Source: Sphaerotilus sulfidivorans (GTDB lineage Bacteria; Pseudomonadota; Gammaproteobacteria; Burkholderiales; Burkholderiaceae_C). From it: DNA of 64,000 nt. Location of the stretch: contig NZ_JACCPY010000021.1 in NCBI RefSeq assembly GCF_013426975.1, positions 1 through 64,000 of the forward strand, written 5' to 3'. The notes beneath the pieces were generated by a model. That model searched no databases. It saw only the letters and a program-made list of their open reading frames with translations, and was not told where the DNA came from. Of the stretch, positions 59,752-64,000 are shown piece after piece (within the stretch, counting starts at the first letter, position 1; every line of letters begins with the position of its first letter). The position numbers were made by a program, and so were the translations under genes.

Positions 59752-61266
59752 TCAGGACGAGCACGACACCGCCAGCGTCTGCGCCCAGTCGGGCGGCAGC
59801 GCGGCGCAGTCGGCCTGGTCGGGCTGTTCGTCGAAGGGACGCGACAGCACCGCGTGCAGCCGCTGCACCTCGGAGAAGTCGCCGCGCTCGGCGCGCTGGA
59901 TCGCGATCTCGGCCAGGTGGTTGCGCAGCACGAAGCGCGGGTTGACTGCGTTCATGCGTGCACGCCGCTCGGCGTCGACGCTGCCCTCGGCGCGCATCCG
60001 CGCGGCATAGCGCACCGTCCACGCATCGAAGGCGGCGATGTCGACGAAGAGGTCGCGCGCGGGCTCGGGCGTGGCGGGTGCGCTGCCGTCGGCGCGCTGA
60101 TCGGCCAGCCGGCGCCAGACCAGCGTGTGGTCGGCGCGGTAGCGCGCCATCTCGCGCATCAGGTCGTCGAGCAGCTCGCGGTCGCCGTCCTGGTGGGTCG
60201 TCAGGCCGAGCTTGGCGAACATGCGCCGGCCCATCGCCGCCTGCAGCGTGTCCGGATAGGCGCCCAGCGCCTCGCCGAGCCGCTCGGCCGCCTCCTCGGG
60301 CACGCTGCCGGCCAGCGGCACCAGCGCCTGCGCCAGCGCGTGCAGATTCCACCAGGCGATCTGCGGCTGCTGCGCGAAGGCGTAGCGGCCCTGGTGGTCG
60401 GAGTGGTTGCAGATGTGCTGCGGGTCGAAGCCGTCGAGAAAGCCGAAGGGGCCGTAGTCGATCGTCAGGCCCAGGACCGAGAGGTTGTCGGTGTTCATCA
60501 CGCCGTGGCAGAAGCCCACCGACTGCCAGGCGGCGATCATCTCGGCGGTGCGCCGGGCGATCTCCGCCAGCATCGCCACCGCGGGGAATTCCGCCTCGCG
60601 GCAGGCGGGGTGGTGATGCTCGATGACGAAGTCGAGCAGCTGCTGCAGCGCGCGGTAGTCGCCGGCGCGGGCGTGATGGCAGAAGTGCTCGAAATGGCCG
60701 AAGCGCAGGAAGCTCGGCGCGGTGCGCACGACGATCGCGCCGGTCTCGACCCGCTCGCGCTGCACCGGCAGGGGCGAGCCGATCAGCGCCAGCGCGCGGG
60801 TGGTCGGGATGCCCAGGCCGTGCATCGCCTCCGAGCACAGGAATTCGCGGATCGACGAGCGCAGCACCGCGCGGCCGTCGCCCCGGCGCGAATAGGGGGT
60901 GCGGCCGCTGCCCTTGAGCTGGATCTCGCGCGGGCCGGCGGGCGTGTCGACCTCGCCGAGCAGCAGCGCGCGGCCGTCGCCGAGCTGGCCGGCCCACTGG
61001 CCGAACTGGTGGCCGCTGTAGACGGTGGCCACCGGCGCCATGCCTGGCCACGGCGTACCGGCCGAGAAGGCCTCGAGCGCACCCGGCGCCTGCCACCAGT
61101 CGGCCGGCCAGCCCAGCTCGGCGGCCGCGGCCTCGCTGGTGGCGATCCAGTGCGGCGCCGGCAGCGCCTCGCCGGCCTGCGGCGTGGCGAACGGGGCCTG
61201 CAGTCGGGCATGGCGGTTGATCCAGCGCAGCGCGAGCGGATCGAAGGCGGGGGCATCGGCATTCAT
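59752..61266 (-). CDS. selO: SelO pseudokinase-fold AMPylase (YdiU family)
   Basis: This 504-residue protein shows the SelO blocks: YSGHQFGQWAGQLGDGRA, QLKGSGRTPYSRRGDGRAVLRSSIREFL, and FCHGVMNTDNLSVLGLTIDYGPFGFLD (catalytic loop and metal-binding DYG). SelO transfers AMP to proteins in redox control. The C-terminus ends SCSS, the position that holds selenocysteine in eukaryotic SelO; here it is Cys. The start at 61266 is set by the family N-terminus. Confidence 0.94.
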   Translation of the reverse strand: MNADAPAFDPLALRWINRHARLQAPFATPQAGEALPAPHWIATSEAAAAELGWPADWWQAPGALEAFSAGTPWPGMAPVATVYSGHQFGQWAGQLGDGRALLLGEVDTPAGPREIQLKGSGRTPYSRRGDGRAVLRSSIREFLCSEAMHGLGIPTTRALALIGSPLPVQRERVETGAIVVRTAPSFLRFGHFEHFCHHARAGDYRALQQLLDFVIEHHHPACREAEFPAVAMLAEIARRTAEMIAAWQSVGFCHGVMNTDNLSVLGLTIDYGPFGFLDGFDPQHICNHSDHQGRYAFAQQPQIAWWNLHALAQALVPLAGSVPEEAAERLGEALGAYPDTLQAAMGRRMFAKLGLTTHQDGDRELLDDLMREMARYRADHTLVWRRLADQRADGSAPATPEPARDLFVDIAAFDAWTVRYAARMRAEGSVDAERRARMNAVNPRFVLRNHLAEIAIQRAERGDFSEVQRLHAVLSRPFDEQPDQADCAALPPDWAQTLAVSCSS

Positions 61267-61322
61267 GCGCGGCAGTGTAGGCGAGGGGCCTGCGGGGCGG
61301 CCGGCCGGGGGAATTCGGCGCG

Positions 61323-61366
61323 CGGATCGCACTGAGATCGTGCGGAAATCGTTCGGAGATCGACGC
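61323..61366 (+). promoter_or_regulatory. Four 11-bp-phased iterons before the acyl-CoA synthetase
   Basis: CGGATCG, GAGATCG, GAAATCG and GAGATCG begin at 61323, 61334, 61345 and 61356, a constant 11-base step that places all four on one helix face. A possible -10 box TAGACT lies at 61431-61436, about 70 bases downstream. The arrangement suits a cooperative activator, possibly of the acyl-CoA synthetase gene or of divergent selO. Confidence 0.55.
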
Positions 61367-61466
61367 CAGGCCGTCACCAAGACGACATTTCACCCGGGAA
61401 AACCGCGTCCCGCCCGCCGGGGGAGATTCCTAGACTGGGGCGACCGATCCACCTGATGGCGCCCCC

Positions 61467-63140
61467 ATGACCGACATGAACACGACCCCCGTTGCACTGA
61501 GCCTGAGCGCGCACATGATGACCATGCCGCTGACCATCTCCTCGCTGCTGGTCCATGCGGCCCGCCACAGCGGCGACACCGAGATCGTCTCGAAGCGCGT
61601 CGAGGGCGACCTCCACCGCTACACCTACCGGGACGCGGAGCTGCGCAGCCGCAAGCTGGCCCAGGCGATCGAGCGGCTGGGCTGCGCGCCGGGCGAGCGG
61701 ATCGGCACGCTGGCCTGGAACGGCTACCGCCATTTCGAGCTGTACTACGGCAGCTCCGGCTCGCGCCGGGTGCTGCACACCATCAACCCGCGGCTGTTCC
61801 CGGAGCAGATCGCCTGGATCATCAACGACGCGCAGGACCGGGTGCTGTGCTTCGACCTGAACTTCCTGCCGCTGGTCGAGAAGCTCGCGCCGCATCTGCC
61901 CGGCGTGCGCCATTTCGTGCTGATGACCGACCGCGCCCACATGCCGGCCAGCACGACGATTCCCGCACTGCTGTGCTACGAGGAGCTGGTCGAGGCCGAG
62001 AACGGCGACTGGGCCTGGCCGGAGTTCGACGAGAACGAGGCGGCCTGCATCTGCTACACCTCCGGCACCACCGGCCACCCGAAGGGCGCCGTCTACAGCC
62101 ACCGCTCGACGGTGCTGCACGCCTTGGCCTCGGCGCTGCCGGACGCGATGGCCAGCTCCTCGGCCGATACCATCCTGCCGGTGGTGCCGATGTTCCATGT
62201 CAACGCCTGGGGCCTGCCGTACAGCGCGCCGCTGGTCGGCGCCAGGCTGGTCTTTCCGGGGCCGCACCTGGACGGCAAGTCGCTGCATGCGCTGTTCGAG
62301 TCCGAGCGCGTCACCTTCAGCGCCGGCGTGCCGACCATCTGGCTGGGCGTCATCAACCACATGAAGCAGAACGGCCTGCGTCTCTCGACCCTGAAGCGCA
62401 CCGTCATTGGCGGCTCCGCCTGCCCGCCGGCGATGATGCGCACCCTCGAGGACGACTTCGGCGTCGAGGTCATTCACGCCTGGGGCATGACCGAGCTGTC
62501 GCCGCTGGGCACGCTGTCCAGGCTCAAGGCCAAGCACCGCGACCTGCCTCCTGAGCAGCAGCACCGGCTGCTGGAGAAGCAGGGCCGGGTGGTCTACGGC
62601 ATCGACATGGAGATCATCGGCGCCAGCGGCGAGCCCCAGCCCTGGGACGGCCGCAGCACCGGCGACCTGGTGGTGCGCGGCCACTGGGTGGTCAGCGGCT
62701 ACCTGAACCGCGACGACTCGCCGCTGCAGCAGATCGGCGGCCAGGCCTGGTTCCCGACCGGCGATGTCGCCTCGATCGACGCCGACGGCTTCATGCTGAT
62801 CACCGACCGCAGCAAGGACGTGATCAAGTCCGGCGGCGAGTGGATCAGCTCGATCGAGCTGGAGAACATCGCGATGGCGCATCCCGACGTGCTGGAGGCT
62901 GCCGCGATCGCCTGCCATCACCCGAAGTGGGACGAGCGCCCGCTGCTGGTGGTGGTGCGCAAGCCCGGCCGCGAACTGAGCCGCGAGCAGATGCTGGACT
63001 TCTACGAAGGCCGCATCGCGAAGTGGCAGATCCCCGACGACGTGGTCTTCGTCGACGAGATCCCGCACACCGCCACCGGCAAGATGCTCAAGGCCCGGCT
63101 GCGCGAGATGTTCCGCGAGCACCGGCTGCCCGGGGTCTGA
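61467..63140 (+). CDS. Acyl-CoA synthetase (AlkK/FadD-like)
   Basis: This 557-residue AMP-forming ligase has the P-loop-like [18 protein letters not shown] near residue 200, the adenine motif GMTELSPLG, and the hinge [35 protein letters not shown]. The C-terminal lysine is in TATGKMLK. The sequence most resembles medium/long-chain AlkK-type synthetases. It activates fatty acids as CoA thioesters. A 9-bp hairpin follows before the next gene. Confidence 0.92.
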   Translation: MTDMNTTPVALSLSAHMMTMPLTISSLLVHAARHSGDTEIVSKRVEGDLHRYTYRDAELRSRKLAQAIERLGCAPGERIGTLAWNGYRHFELYYGSSGSRRVLHTINPRLFPEQIAWIINDAQDRVLCFDLNFLPLVEKLAPHLPGVRHFVLMTDRAHMPASTTIPALLCYEELVEAENGDWAWPEFDENEAACICYTSGTTGHPKGAVYSHRSTVLHALASALPDAMASSSADTILPVVPMFHVNAWGLPYSAPLVGARLVFPGPHLDGKSLHALFESERVTFSAGVPTIWLGVINHMKQNGLRLSTLKRTVIGGSACPPAMMRTLEDDFGVEVIHAWGMTELSPLGTLSRLKAKHRDLPPEQQHRLLEKQGRVVYGIDMEIIGASGEPQPWDGRSTGDLVVRGHWVVSGYLNRDDSPLQQIGGQAWFPTGDVASIDADGFMLITDRSKDVIKSGGEWISSIELENIAMAHPDVLEAAAIACHHPKWDERPLLVVVRKPGRELSREQMLDFYEGRIAKWQIPDDVVFVDEIPHTATGKMLKARLREMFREHRLPGV

Positions 63141-63145
63141 GACGG

Positions 63146-63178
63146 GGCTGTCGCGGTCTTGTCCCGGCGGCGACAGCC
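63146..63178 (+). terminator. Hairpin after the acyl-CoA synthetase gene
   Basis: GGCTGTCGC (63146-63154) pairs perfectly with GCGACAGCC (63170-63178). No T run follows, so it may be a weak terminator, or an mRNA 3' end stabiliser. Confidence 0.5.
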
Positions 63179-63275
63179 GCTAATGGACATCCCTGACGCG
63201 GCGATGACGACGCGGGGCCACCATCCTTTCCACATCCAGACCGGCCTGTCCGGCGACATGAAAAGGAGACGACGA

Positions 63276-64000
63276 GATGGTTCGCAGCCCCGCTTCCGCT
63301 TCTTCCCATTGTTCCCATGGCTTCCCTTCCTGGTCCTTGACGGTGCGCTCGCTTGCGCTGACCACGCTGCTGGCCGCGGCCAGCTCGGGCGCGATGGCCC
63401 AGAAGGGCGAGACGGTGAAGATCGCCTGGATCGATCCGCTGTCGGGCCTGATGGCGCCGGTCGGCCAGAACCAGGTCAACAGCTTCCGCTTCTTTGCCGA
63501 GAAGTTCAGCGGCGCGGGCAATGCGGCCGGCGTGAAGTTCGAGGTCGTGCCCTTCGACAACAAGCTCAGCCCGGCCGAGTCGCTGACCGCGCTGAAGGCT
63601 GCCATCGACCAGGGCATCCGCTATGTCACCCAGGGCAACGGCTCGGGCGCGGCGGCTGCGCTGATCGACGCGATCAACAAGCACAACGAGCGCAACCCCG
63701 GCAAGGAAGTCGTCTACCTCAACCACTCGGCGGTCGACCCCGACCTGACCAACAGCAAGTGCAGCTACTGGCACTTCCGCATGGACGCCGACACCTCGAT
63801 GAAGATGGAGGCGCTGACCAGCTTCATGAAGGACCAGAAGGACATCCAGAAGGTCTTCCTGCTGAACCAGAACTACGCGCACGGCCACCAGGTCGCCAAG
63901 TACGCCAAGGAGATCCTCGGCCGCAAGCGCCCGGATGTGCAGTTCGTCGGCGAGGATCTGCACCCGCTGGCGCAGGTGCGCGACTTCGCGCCCTATGTGG
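63276..64000 (+). CDS. Branched-chain amino acid ABC transporter binding protein (LivK-like), partial
   Basis: The frame stays open to the window edge (241 codons). A strong AAAAGGAGA precedes the ATG. The signal peptide ends near SSGAMAQ. The mature part begins KIAWIDPLSGLMAPVGQNQVNSFRFFAEKF, the Peripla_BP_6 type, with VEVV-like FEVVPFDNKLSPAESLTALKAAIDQGIRYVTQGNGSGAAAAL. LivHMGF genes are expected to follow outside the window. Acyl-CoA synthetase genes next to such transporters are common in Burkholderiales. Confidence 0.92.

Overview
The window is GC-rich throughout. Gene content and order point to a betaproteobacterium of the Burkholderiales: yciB-bolA-ppiC, selO, ccoG, a glt-type acidic amino acid operon with a DctB/DctD-like sensor-regulator pair, a LitR-photolyase cluster, and an acyl-CoA synthetase next to a branched-chain amino acid binding protein. 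I see no tRNA or rRNA gene. The genus cannot be fixed from sequence reading alone.

Layout. 1-129: the last 23 codons of an unrecognised gene and a short leader. 130-3900: a long type I-F-like CRISPR array of 63 repeats, read left to right and decaying at its right (trailer) end; no cas gene lies in the window unless the cut-off gene at the left edge is one. 4006-8364: a light-response cluster of SDR, photolyase-like and FAD genes, divergent from a LitR/CarH-type MerR regulator. 8504-9664: a YegP-like protein, then a yybP-ykoY manganese riboswitch ahead of a UPF0016/GDT1 manganese exporter. 9707-17480: a sigma-54 promoter, two paralogous binding proteins, gltJKL and an AauS/AauR-like two-component pair. 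17437-24075: a TetR repressor, its operator and a complete RND efflux pump. 24098-30050: a radical SAM protein, clpB with a sigma-32 promoter, and the large catalase katE. 30069-36366: an AAA-ATPase/nuclease-like orphan, a MocR regulator divergent from an EamA transporter, an acyl-CoA dehydrogenase-like fragment, and ccoG. 36470-45927: a type I restriction-modification island (hsdM, hsdS, hsdR) that also holds DUF4160, DUF2442, a MntA/HepT toxin-antitoxin pair and a Fic protein. 45934-55102: an agmatinase-family ureohydrolase with a polyamine-type ABC transporter, gabT and a GabR-like MocR regulator. 55160-64000: alaS, ppiC-bolA-yciB, selO, an acyl-CoA synthetase, and the start of a LivK-type binding protein that runs off the edge.

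How it fits together. The 46-55 kb block looks like one catabolic unit: import a guanidino or amino compound, remove urea, transaminate the product. A 55-base, three-half-site pattern with identical spacing lies upstream of both potA and gabT, which makes it a good candidate operator for the adjacent MocR protein. The glt block carries its own sigma-54 promoter and its own sigma-54 activator. Two defence layers are present, CRISPR and restriction-modification. A REP-like palindrome occurs four times, next to the CRISPR trailer, at the end of hsdR and twice beyond gabT; its stem changes are mostly compensatory.

Most unusual signals: the two last CRISPR spacers resemble each other and carry GGATTGAAA exactly 60 bases apart; the terminal CRISPR repeat has a compensatory stem change; one repeat has a 10-base loop insertion; the potA/gabT operator; a 9-bp x15 minisatellite extending the MocR protein; and four 11-bp-phased iterons upstream of the acyl-CoA synthetase.
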